Assembly: GCF_946479975.1 (NCBI RefSeq)
Contig: NZ_CAMLIX010000153.1
Location: 1-12,541 of the forward strand
Direction of reading: 5' to 3'
Length of the DNA: 12,541 nucleotides
Origin: an uncultured Flavobacterium sp.
GTDB taxonomy: Bacteria > Bacteroidota > Bacteroidia > Flavobacteriales > Flavobacteriaceae
A program made the position numbers and the translations under genes. Positions 1 through 6,882 of this stretch are shown one piece after another (the first letter of the stretch is position 1; every line of letters begins with the position of its first letter). Under the pieces are notes generated by a model that saw nothing but the letters and a program-made list of their open reading frames with translations, did not search any database and was not told where the DNA came from.

Positions 1-2373
1 TTTTCAGCTTTTATGCTTGGATTTGTTTTGACGCCAAAAGCATCAGCTCAAATTCAAAACGCAGATGTGCTGAATGCACCAATCGATATCAGTAAAGATT
101 TTCAGAACTATCTGAACACTTTTTATTTCGCAGATGAATTGGCTTCTTTTGATCCTGCAACAGGAAAAGGAACGATAAAATATCTACGCTACAATTATAA
201 AACACGTCAGGCTTTCAACAATATGATGATGAAACCAGATGTTGAAAAAGCAAACGAATTTCCAACAACAGAATACGCAGAATCTCCTGTTTTGCCATTT
301 GAAATTCAGTTTGTTTCAGACAGAACAATTAGAATAAAAACGACTTCTGGACCACAATTTCATCCGCAGGCAGCATCTCTAATGTTGGTTGACGGAGTTG
401 CTCCGAATCATCCAGAATTATGGAAATACTCTAAAATCGAAGGCGGACACAGCTACACAAGCAAACACGGAAAAGTCGAAATTTTGACAAAACCTTGGCA
501 CGTAAAAATCTACGATGAAAAAGGAAAATTACTGACAAGCACGCTTCACGATACAGACTTTAAAAACACCTATACACCAACACTTCCGTTTTCTTATGTC
601 CGTAGAAATAGCGATTATTCAAGAAGTATGGGCGCGGCGTTCAGTTTAGAGCCGGACGAAAAAATATTTGGTTGCGGCGAATCATTTACACAATTCAACA
701 AACGCGGTCAAAAAATAGTTTTATGGGCTGATGATGCCAACGGAATCCAGAATGAAACCATGTACAAACCGATTCCATTTTACATGAGCAGTCGCGGTTA
801 CGGCGTTTTCATGCACCATTCCACACCAATCACAGTGGATTTCGGAAAATATTTTGGAAGTGCCAACGAAATGTACATTGGAGATGACGAAGCCGATTTA
901 TTTTTCTTCATCGGAGAACCAAAAGATATTTTAGATCAATATACCGATTTAACTGGAAAAGCTGCCATGCCGCCACTTTGGTCATTTGGTTTTTGGATGA
1001 GCCGAATTACCTATTTCTCAGAAAAAGAAGGACGTCAAGTTGCTCAAGATTTACGTAAATACAAAATCCCAACAGATGTAATTCACTTTGATACAGGTTG
1101 GTTTGATGTAGATTGGAGAAACAACTATGAGTTTGCAAAATCTCGTTTCCCAGATGCAACAAAAATGATGTCTGATTTGAAAAAAGACGGTTTCCAAGTT
1201 TGTCTTTGGCAATTGCCATATTTCACGCCAAAGAATACTTTGTTTCCAGAAATTATGGATAAAAACTTGGCAGTGAGAGACAGAAAAGGAAATCTTCCTT
1301 ATGAAGATGCTGTTTTAGATTTCTCAAACCCTGAAACGGTTTCTTGGTACCAAGGAAAATTGAAAAAGTTATTTGATGAAGGAGTCGCGGTTTTCAAAGT
1401 AGATTTTGGAGAAGCGGCACCGCCAGACGGAATTTACCATTCGGGAAGAACTGGTTTTTATGAGCACAATTTATATCCATTACGATACAATAAAGCCGTT
1501 GCTGAAATCACTCAGAAAGAAAAAGGTTATACTTTAATCTGGGCGAGAAGTACGTGGGCAGGATCGCAGCGTTATCCTTTACATTGGGGAGGAGATTCTG
1601 AAACTACAAACGGGGCAATGTCGGCGGAATTACGCGGCGGACTTTCATTAGGTCTTAGCGGATTCAGTTTTTGGAGTCATGATGTTGGAGGTTTCGCAAC
1701 AAAATCGCCTGAGAATATTTACAGAAGATGGACACCATTCGGAATGTTGACTTCGCACGTAAGAAGCCACGGAGAACCGCCTCGCGAACCTTGGTTGTAC
1801 AGCAAAGATTTCTTGGAAGGATTTAGAAAAGCTGATAATATGCGTTACGAATTAATGCCCTATATCTACGCTCAAGCGAAAGAAAGTTCAGAAAAAGGAT
1901 TGCCAATGATGCGTGCCTTATTCGTAGAATATCCAAATGATCCGGGGGCTTGGTTGGTTGATAATCAATATTTATTTGGTTCAAGTATGTTGGTTGCACC
2001 GCTTTTTGAAGAAGTTGAAGAAAGAGATGTTTATCTTCCTGAAGGAACGTGGATTGATTATCAAACTAAAAAAGTATACCAATCAGGATGGCATAAAATC
2101 AAAGCAGGCGAAATTCCGATTATTGTTTTGGTTAAAGACGGAACTGCAATTCCACACATCGGTTTAGCGCAGTCTACAAAAGATATGGATTGGAGCAAAC
2201 TGACTTTAAAAGTATTTGCAAGCGATAAAACAACTTCGGCGACAGCCAAAGTATTTTTACCAGAAGGCAATGCAGTACAAGAAATAAAAGTGAACAAAAA
2301 CGGAAACAATTTTGAGGTAGCCGCAAATCCATTAAACGGAAAAACCACTTTTAAAACGGAGTGGGCAAAATAA
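1..2373 (+). CDS. GH31 alpha-xylosidase-type glycoside hydrolase (5' end outside window)
   Basis: Probably removes non-reducing alpha-xylosyl units, such as the branches of xyloglucan oligosaccharides, in the periplasm. The frame is open to the left edge (F-S-A-F precedes the first Met at 13), and that Met would give a signal peptide with no positive n-region, so the true start lies upstream. The visible leader ends in a likely signal peptidase I site, ASA before Q. Numbering from Met13, the GH31 nucleophile is Asp464 in FKVDFGEAAP and the acid/base is Asp528 in HWGGDSE. The long stretch LRGGLSLGLSGFSFWSHDVGG follows the E. coli YicI pattern, including the Lys two residues before the nucleophile that separates alpha-xylosidases from WxDMNE alpha-glucosidases. 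At least 786 residues compares with about 770 in YicI. Positions 361-362 are Thr-Gly where I recall Cys-Phe in YicI, so substrate range may differ. Family is secure; exact substrate is inferred. Confidence 0.93.
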   Translation, partial: FSAFMLGFVLTPKASAQIQNADVLNAPIDISKDFQNYLNTFYFADELASFDPATGKGTIKYLRYNYKTRQAFNNMMMKPDVEKANEFPTTEYAESPVLPFEIQFVSDRTIRIKTTSGPQFHPQAASLMLVDGVAPNHPELWKYSKIEGGHSYTSKHGKVEILTKPWHVKIYDEKGKLLTSTLHDTDFKNTYTPTLPFSYVRRNSDYSRSMGAAFSLEPDEKIFGCGESFTQFNKRGQKIVLWADDANGIQNETMYKPIPFYMSSRGYGVFMHHSTPITVDFGKYFGSANEMYIGDDEADLFFFIGEPKDILDQYTDLTGKAAMPPLWSFGFWMSRITYFSEKEGRQVAQDLRKYKIPTDVIHFDTGWFDVDWRNNYEFAKSRFPDATKMMSDLKKDGFQVCLWQLPYFTPKNTLFPEIMDKNLAVRDRKGNLPYEDAVLDFSNPETVSWYQGKLKKLFDEGVAVFKVDFGEAAPPDGIYHSGRTGFYEHNLYPLRYNKAVAEITQKEKGYTLIWARSTWAGSQRYPLHWGGDSETTNGAMSAELRGGLSLGLSGFSFWSHDVGGFATKSPENIYRRWTPFGMLTSHVRSHGEPPREPWLYSKDFLEGFRKADNMRYELMPYIYAQAKESSEKGLPMMRALFVEYPNDPGAWLVDNQYLFGSSMLVAPLFEEVEERDVYLPEGTWIDYQTKKVYQSGWHKIKAGEIPIIVLVKDGTAIPHIGLAQSTKDMDWSKLTLKVFASDKTTSATAKVFLPEGNAVQEIKVNKNGNNFEVAANPLNGKTTFKTEWAK

Positions 2374-2382
2374 AAAGTGAAA

Positions 2383-2417
2383 CACGAATTGCACGAATTT
2401 CCACGAATTGAATTGTG
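2383..2417. repeat. CACGAATT-type dyad repeat, apparently truncated
   Basis: Three head-to-tail units, CACGAATTG, CACGAATTTC and CACGAATTG (2383-2410), have a 9-10 bp period and are followed by only a short inverse arm, AATTGTG. It begins 10 nt after the GH31 stop. Compared with the fuller copies at 2429-2487 and 2731-2786, most of the right half is missing. Sequences like this are familiar to me from Flavobacterium intergenic regions; function unknown. Confidence 0.6.
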
Positions 2418-2428
2418 AAAAAAAACTG

Positions 2429-2487
2429 CCACGAATTGCACTAATTTCCACGAATTGAATTTGTAAAAATTTGCGGAATTTGTGGTG
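2429..2487. repeat. CACGAATT-type dyad repeat, full copy
   Basis: The left half has units CACGAATTG, CACTAATTTC and CACGAATTG at 9-10 bp spacing (2430-2457). The right half (2458-2487) is an imperfect reverse complement built of AATTTGT, AAATTTGCG and GAATTTGTGG. The whole can form an AT-rich hairpin or act as a phased dyad. It shares the architecture of the element at 2731-2786. Confidence 0.6.
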
Positions 2488-2499
2488 AAATAAATAATG

Positions 2500-2556
2500 C
2501 CACAGATTAAAGGATTAGAAAAGATTAAAAAAAATCCGCTCAATCTGCAAAATCTT
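2500..2556. repeat. CACAGATT/GATT-type imperfect palindrome
   Basis: GATT/GGATT words spaced 8-10 bp apart in the left half (CACAGATTAA, AGGATTAG, AAAAGATTAA) are mirrored by AATCC, AATCTGC and AATCTTC in the right half. It follows the same three-unit dyad plan as the neighbouring CACGAATT elements but with a different core word. It resembles a dispersed Flavobacterium repeat. No coding potential is seen. Confidence 0.45.
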
Positions 2557-2574
2557 CGAGAGAAATAAAAATAT

Positions 2575-2719
2575 TTAAACACATAGAAACATAGATTTTT
2601 TTTTGTGAATAAAAGAACTGGGAGAGAAACTAGTTTCTAACACATAGAAAAACTATGTGAATTTAAACTAGTGAAACGCCTCTTTAAAGATTCCAGTAAG
2701 CTATGATTCTATGTGTTAA
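2575..2719. mobile_element. MITE-like palindromic element, copy A
   Basis: The ends are near-perfect inverted repeats: the left end TTAAACACATAGAAACATAG is matched by CTATGATTCTATGTGTTAA on the right with one internal mismatch. Inside is a second hairpin, CACATAG (2641-2647), a 5-nt loop, and CTATGTG (2653-2659), flanked by ACTAGTTT and AAACTAGT. It has no reading frame of its own. It is flanked on both sides by AAAAATAT (2567-2574 and 2718-2725), which could be a target-site duplication, although the right copy overlaps the A-rich end of the element. Copy B lies at 2804-2950 in the same orientation and differs by scattered substitutions and small indels. A non-autonomous, MITE- or REP-like origin is inferred; no transposase is present in the window. 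Confidence 0.6.
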
Positions 2720-2730
2720 AAATATGCAAC

Positions 2731-2786
2731 CACAAATTGCACAAATTAGCACAAATTCAATTCGTGGAAATTAGTGTAATTCGTGG
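2731..2786. repeat. CACGAATT-type dyad repeat, diverged copy
   Basis: The left half is CACAAATTG, CACAAATTAG, CACAAATTC (2731-2758). The right half is AATTCGTG, GAAATTAGTG, TAATTCGTGG (2759-2786), the reverse complement of the CACGAATT/CACTAATT unit order seen at 2429-2457. The halves pair imperfectly because the left half has drifted to CACAAATT. It separates the two MITE-like copies. Confidence 0.6.
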
Positions 2787-2803
2787 CAAAAAAATAAAAA
2801 TAG

Positions 2804-2950
2804 TTAAACACATAGAAACATAGATTTTTTTTGTGAATAAAAGAACTGGGAAAGAAACTAGTTTCTCACACATAGAAAGCTATGTGAATTGAAACAAGTG
2901 AAACGTCTTTCTTTTAAAGACTTCAATGAACTATGATTCTATGTGTTTAA
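2804..2950. mobile_element. MITE-like palindromic element, copy B
   Basis: Terminal repeats are TTAAACACATAGAAACATAG on the left and CTATGATTCTATGTGTTTAA on the right, complementary at 19 of 20 positions. The inner hairpin is CACATAG (2869-2875), loop AAAG, CTATGTG (2880-2886). AAAAATAG lies directly on the left (2796-2803) and again on the right (2951-2958). It is a direct-orientation copy of the element at 2575-2719, offset by about 230 bp, and the similarity begins a little upstream in a shared A/T-rich AAATAAAAATA. It ends 44 nt before the GH97 start codon. Confidence 0.6.
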
Positions 2951-2994
2951 AAAAATAGCCAGCATTTAGGCAAAAAACATAATACCAAAAAAAC

Positions 2995-5001
2995 ATGAAA
3001 AACTATCTAATTCTCCCAGCCGTAATATTTTCAATTGCAGTGGGCTACAGTCAGAAAAACAAAAATGCTTACGAACTGTCATCACCAAACGGACAAAACA
3101 AAATCAAATTTGAGCTTGTAAAAAACGCTCCGAAATATGCCGTTTCGCACGGAAAAACCGAAGTGATTACGCCATCAGAAATGGGATTTGTATTGAAAGG
3201 AAACGAAGATTTAAGCACCAACTTCGAAATTAAAGGAGCAAAAACATCAAAGTTTGACGAAACTTGGGAACAAGTTTGGGGAGAAAAGAAAAATATTAGA
3301 AACAATTACAATCAGTTGGTAGTTGATCTACAGCAAAAAACAGGAAACAAAAGAAAACTACAAATTCAGTTTCGTGCTTTTGATGACGGAGTGGCGTTTC
3401 GATATGTTTATCCAAAACAAAATGTAAAAGACAGTATTTTCATTACAGATGAAAAAACGACGTTTAACTTAAAAGAAGACGGAAAAGCGTGGTGGATTCC
3501 AGCAAATAGAGAAAACCGAGATGAATATTTGTTTAAAGATGCTCCGGTAAGTACGCTTGACACTGTTTTAACTCCGTTAACAATCGAAAGCAAAAGTGGA
3601 TTGGCGTTAAGTTTCCACGAAGCAAACCTGATTGATTTTGCGAGTATGACTTTGGTAAACACAAAAGGAACCGAACTAAAATCGGATTTAGTGCCGTGGC
3701 CTGACGGAATAAAAGTTCGTGTAAAAGATACGTTCACTTCTTCTTGGAGAACGATTCAAATTGGAGAAAATCCTGGTGAATTGATTACTTCTTATTTGGT
3801 TTTGAACTTAAACGAACCAAACAAATTAAAAAACACAAACAGCTATTTCAAACCATATAAATATTTAGGAATTTGGTGGGGAATGCACATCGGGAAATAT
3901 ACGTTCTGGGAAAGCGACAAACAAGGCGCAACGACAAAACATGCTGAAGAATACATGGATTTTACAGCAAAAGAAGGTTTCCACCATTTATTAATCGAAG
4001 GCTGGAACAAAGGTTGGACGCCAGGTTGGTACGAAAACCGCATGCACATGTTCAGTTTCACGAAAAGCGCTGACAATTTCGACTTGGAAAAAGTGGTTGA
4101 ATATGGAAAGAAAAAGAACATCGAATTAATCGGTTATCACGAAACAGGTTCCAACTTAATTAACTATTTAAAAGAAGTTGATGAAGGTTTTGCTTTATAC
4201 AAAAAACTAGGAATTCACACGGTAAAAATTGGTCACGTTGGGTCTAAATTAAACATGAAACAAATGCACTTCGGACAATTTGGAGTGAATTATTTCAGAT
4301 ACATTTTAGAAAAAGCTGCGCAATATGATCTAGCCGTTTTATACCACGAATCAATTAAAGATACAGGAGAAAGAAGAACTTTTCCAAATATGGTTTCGAG
4401 AGAAGCAGCACGTGGACAAGAATACAACGCTTGGAGCGAAGGAAATCCGCCAAACCATTTGAGCATTATTCCGTTTACGAGATTACTTTCTGGTCCAATG
4501 GATTTCACACCTGGAATTTTCGATGTTGAGGTAAAACAAGGTTATCCAGGAAAAAGAATTCAGGGAACAGTTGGACAGCAATTGGCATTGTACGTTACGA
4601 TTTATTCTCCAATTCAAATGTTGGCCGATCTTCCTGAAAACTACGAAGGAAAACCAGCTTTACAATTTCTAAAAGATGTTCCAACAGATTGGGAAGACAC
4701 TAAAATCTTAGAAGGAAAAATTGGTGAATACATTACAACAGCAAGAAAAGACAGAAACAGCGCTGACTGGTATTTAGGAACTTTGACAAATGAAAATCCA
4801 AGAAAAGTAGATGTTTCTTTATCATTCTTAGATCCAAAATCGACTTACGAAGCACAGATTTATGTGGATGCAGAAGGAACAAATCAAAAAAACAATCCAG
4901 AAGCAGTAGCAATTTCTAAGAAAACAGTAAAATCTACAGATTCTTTAAAATTGAATTTAGGCGGTGCTGGCGGTGGAGCTGTGAGATTTAAAAAATTGTA
5001 A
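2995..5001 (+). CDS. GH97 alpha-glucosidase, SusB-like (inverting type)
   Basis: Predicted periplasmic exo-acting alpha-glucoside hydrolase. The start gives a clean signal peptide, MKNYLILPAVIFSIAVGYS before Q. The order is the GH97 one: N-terminal beta-sandwich (about residues 25-265), a catalytic barrel (about 275-560), and a C-terminal beta domain to 668. Catalytic candidates are Glu383 (YHETG), Glu452 (YHESIKDTG) and Glu476 (ARGQEYNAW). Their spacings, 69 and 24 residues, equal those I recall between E439, E508 and E532 of Bacteroides thetaiotaomicron SusB, in which these act as general base (439, 508) and acid (532). The retaining GH97 branch has an Asp nucleophile in a KVDF-type motif; here the comparable segment reads VKIGHVG, as in SusB. 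An inverting alpha-glucosidase is therefore favoured over an alpha-galactosidase. Its role beside beta-glucan enzymes is unclear. It follows the 621-bp repeat-filled gap. Confidence 0.93.
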   Translation: MKNYLILPAVIFSIAVGYSQKNKNAYELSSPNGQNKIKFELVKNAPKYAVSHGKTEVITPSEMGFVLKGNEDLSTNFEIKGAKTSKFDETWEQVWGEKKNIRNNYNQLVVDLQQKTGNKRKLQIQFRAFDDGVAFRYVYPKQNVKDSIFITDEKTTFNLKEDGKAWWIPANRENRDEYLFKDAPVSTLDTVLTPLTIESKSGLALSFHEANLIDFASMTLVNTKGTELKSDLVPWPDGIKVRVKDTFTSSWRTIQIGENPGELITSYLVLNLNEPNKLKNTNSYFKPYKYLGIWWGMHIGKYTFWESDKQGATTKHAEEYMDFTAKEGFHHLLIEGWNKGWTPGWYENRMHMFSFTKSADNFDLEKVVEYGKKKNIELIGYHETGSNLINYLKEVDEGFALYKKLGIHTVKIGHVGSKLNMKQMHFGQFGVNYFRYILEKAAQYDLAVLYHESIKDTGERRTFPNMVSREAARGQEYNAWSEGNPPNHLSIIPFTRLLSGPMDFTPGIFDVEVKQGYPGKRIQGTVGQQLALYVTIYSPIQMLADLPENYEGKPALQFLKDVPTDWEDTKILEGKIGEYITTARKDRNSADWYLGTLTNENPRKVDVSLSFLDPKSTYEAQIYVDAEGTNQKNNPEAVAISKKTVKSTDSLKLNLGGAGGGAVRFKKL

Positions 5002-5037
5002 TTGAGGTTAGACGTTATAAGTTAAATGTTAGATGTT

Positions 5038-5070
5038 AAACCCGACAGCTTTTTAAAACCTGTCGGGTTT
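5038..5070 (+). terminator. Hairpin 37 nt after GH97, possible terminator
   Basis: AAACCCGACAG (5038-5048) and CTGTCGGGTTT (5060-5070) form a perfect 11-bp stem around an 11-nt loop. It is the most GC-rich element of this gap. Only three T residues follow, all of them within the stem, so termination would be weak; an mRNA 3'-end stabiliser is the alternative. Confidence 0.4.
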
Positions 5071-5097
5071 GGTAAGACATTATTTAATTTGAGTTAT

Positions 5098-5124
5098 CCT
5101 AACAGGTTTCCAAAACCTGTTAGG
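5098..5124. repeat. CCTAACAGG hairpin, first copy
   Basis: CCTAACAGGTTT (5098-5109), loop CCA, and AAACCTGTTAGG (5113-5124) make a perfect 12-bp stem. With its flanks (AT before, TAT after) it is the reverse-complement orientation of the hairpin at 5172-5198. Confidence 0.65.
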
Positions 5125-5171
5125 TATTTATTCCAGTATATTTTGAAGATATATAAGAATCGAAAAAGATA

Positions 5172-5198
5172 CCTAACAGGTTTCTAAAACCTGTTAGG
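5172..5198. repeat. CCTAACAGG hairpin, second copy
   Basis: CCTAACAGGTTT (5172-5183), loop CTA, and AAACCTGTTAGG (5187-5198) form a perfect 12-bp stem. The flanks (ATA before, ATA after) mirror those of the hairpin at 5098-5124, so the pair also forms a larger inverted repeat. It ends 20 nt before the GH39 start codon, so a transcript entering from upstream would place this stem just before the ribosome site. Confidence 0.65.
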
Positions 5199-5218
5199 AT
5201 AATAAAAACCATTTCCAG

Positions 5219-6784
5219 ATGAAAAAACTTCTAATAATAGCAACAGTTTTAATTTCTTCGATTCATTCGTTCGCGCAAAATGAAAACCGAACTATAAAAG
5301 TCGATTTCAATAAAACTTCGGGAAAACTAAATACGATGTTCAAAGAATGCATTGGTGCTGGAAGAGCAAACGAAGGACTCCGCGCTGATTGGCAGCAGCA
5401 ATTGGCAATTGTAAAAAAAGAATGCGATTTTAAATACATTCGTTTTCATGGTTTATTGTCAGATGATATGGCCGTTTACCGCGAAGACGAAAAAGGAAAT
5501 CCAGAATACAACTACCAATATGTGGATGTTTTATTCGATTATATTGTAAGTCTGAAAATGAAACCTTTTGTTGAATTAGGCTTTATGCCGAATGCTTTGG
5601 CAAGTGGAAAAGAAACCATTTTTTGGTGGAAGGGAAATGTAACTCCGCCAAAAGATTATAAAAAATGGGAAGATTTAATTAGAAATCTAACCGCACATTT
5701 TAAAGAACGTTACGGAGACGAGGAAGTAAAAACGTGGTATTTCGAAGTTTGGAACGAACCAAACTTAACCCCAGGATTTTGGACAGGAACACAAGCAGAT
5801 TATTTCAAATTGTACGATTATGCTGCTCGCGGTATAAAAGCTGTAAATCCCGCATATAAAGTCGGCGGACCAGCAACGGCTGGCGCAGGATGGGTTCCGG
5901 AAACCATTGCTTTTTGTGAAGAAAATAAAGTTCCGATTGATTTTATTTCAACGCATGCCTATGGTGTAAATCATGGTTATCTGGATGAATTTGGAACTTC
6001 TGGAACTATTTTAAGTAAAGATGAATTTAGCGTAAGCGGAGACGTTTTAAATTCCAGAAAACAGATTTCAAATTCAACAAAACCAAATCTTGAATTGCAT
6101 TATACCGAATGGAGTTCATCTTACACGCCCGCAGATCCAATTCACGACAGTTATCATTCTGCAGCTTATATTCTGCAGAAATTGAAACAAGTTGGAAACT
6201 CGGCAAACTCAATGTCATATTGGGTTTTTACTGATATTTTTGAAGAAGCTGGCCCGAGATTCACACCTTTTCACGGCGGTTTCGGATTAATGAATACGCA
6301 GGGAATTAAAAAACCGGCTTATTTCTCTTATTTCTTAATGAATAAATTGGGTGAAACAGAACTTCAAAATTCAGATAAAGCTTCTTGGACTTCAAAAAAT
6401 GCAAAAGGCGATGTTCAGGTTTTACTTTGGGATTTTACAAATACACATCCTGGCGATAAAGAATTGAATCAAACTTATTACATCAAAGATCTTCCATCAA
6501 AAGAAAAAGGAAAAGTCAAAATTGAGGTTGACGGAATGCAGAAAGGAAAATATGTATTAGAAATATACAACGTTGGATATAAGGTAAATGACGCTTACGC
6601 GGATTATGCAGCGATGAATAAACCAAGTCAGTTAACACGTCAGCAAGTCAATTCATTAAAAGAGAAAAATAATGGTGCACCAATTTCCACAGAAAAAATC
6701 ACAATTGACGGAAAAGGAACTTTCAGCAGAGAATTCAAAATCAATGAAAATGATGTTGTAATGCTGAATTTGATAAAACAATAA
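5219..6784 (+). CDS. GH39 beta-xylosidase-like glycoside hydrolase
   Basis: Predicted to release xylose from non-reducing beta-xylosides by a retaining mechanism, probably in the periplasm. The start gives a strong signal peptide, MKKLLIIATVLISSIHSFA before Q. The catalytic barrel spans about residues 25-375, with the acid/base Glu180 in FEVWNEPNL and the nucleophile Glu297 in HYTEWSSSY. The 117-residue distance equals that between Glu160 and Glu277 in the Thermoanaerobacterium XynB enzyme as I recall it. PFVELGFMP and ISTHAYG are further GH39-type strands. Residues from about 380 to 521 look like the C-terminal beta-sandwich of the family. The 521-residue length is usual. GH39 also holds other activities, such as alpha-iduronidase, but the bacterial secreted form and the neighbours favour beta-xylosidase. 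A 98-nt gap to GH3 suggests one transcript. Confidence 0.9.
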   Translation: MKKLLIIATVLISSIHSFAQNENRTIKVDFNKTSGKLNTMFKECIGAGRANEGLRADWQQQLAIVKKECDFKYIRFHGLLSDDMAVYREDEKGNPEYNYQYVDVLFDYIVSLKMKPFVELGFMPNALASGKETIFWWKGNVTPPKDYKKWEDLIRNLTAHFKERYGDEEVKTWYFEVWNEPNLTPGFWTGTQADYFKLYDYAARGIKAVNPAYKVGGPATAGAGWVPETIAFCEENKVPIDFISTHAYGVNHGYLDEFGTSGTILSKDEFSVSGDVLNSRKQISNSTKPNLELHYTEWSSSYTPADPIHDSYHSAAYILQKLKQVGNSANSMSYWVFTDIFEEAGPRFTPFHGGFGLMNTQGIKKPAYFSYFLMNKLGETELQNSDKASWTSKNAKGDVQVLLWDFTNTHPGDKELNQTYYIKDLPSKEKGKVKIEVDGMQKGKYVLEIYNVGYKVNDAYADYAAMNKPSQLTRQQVNSLKEKNNGAPISTEKITIDGKGTFSREFKINENDVVMLNLIKQ

Positions 6785-6822
6785 ACTAAAAACAAAAAAC
6801 CACAAACAATATAATTATTAAC

Positions 6823-6866
6823 TGGGTTTAAAGATGATGCGTGAGGAATCAAAATCTTTAAATTCA
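6823..6866 (+). promoter_or_regulatory. Inverted repeat before the GH3 start, possible leader hairpin
   Basis: TTTAAAGAT (6827-6835) and ATCTTTAAA (6854-6862) are perfect complements around an 18-nt loop. With two G-U pairs the RNA stem extends to 13 bp (TGGGTTTAAAGAT with ATCTTTAAATTCA). It ends 16 nt before the GH3 ATG. There is no T-tract after it, so it is not an obvious terminator; a regulatory or mRNA-processing role is only a possibility. Confidence 0.35.
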
Positions 6867-6882
6867 AAACACCTAACTATCT

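Larger units (their letters stand above)
2374..2994. other. 621-bp non-coding gap composed of repeats
   Basis: No credible gene was found on either strand. From left to right it holds a truncated CACGAATT dyad, a full dyad, a GATT-type palindrome, MITE-like copy A, a diverged dyad and MITE-like copy B, then 44 nt of A-rich leader before GH97. I found no TTG/TAnnTTTG promoter. It is by far the longest gap in the window, because of the repeats. Confidence 0.7.

Noticed and set aside
1937..2167. 76-codon + strand frame inside GH31
   Set aside because: It is out of frame with the conserved GH31 C-terminal region and has no independent start signal or motif.
13..2373. Met at 13 as the true start of the GH31 gene
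   Set aside because: The frame is open to the window edge and this start would leave a signal peptide with no basic n-region, so the gene is treated as cut at its 5' end.
2061..2582. 173-codon frame on the minus strand covering the end of GH31 and part of the repeat gap
   Set aside because: It lies antisense over a well-supported GH31 domain and runs into repeats; the translation is low-complexity Phe/Ser-rich with no recognisable motif.
2381..2787. CRISPR array
   Set aside because: Units are only 9-10 bp, contiguous, arranged as inverted halves and without unique spacers.
5081..5151. Promoters at TTAATTTG (5084-5091) and TATATTTTG (5137-5145)
   Set aside because: Each misses the TAnnTTTG pattern by a base or by spacing, and no TTG lies 17-23 nt upstream of the first.
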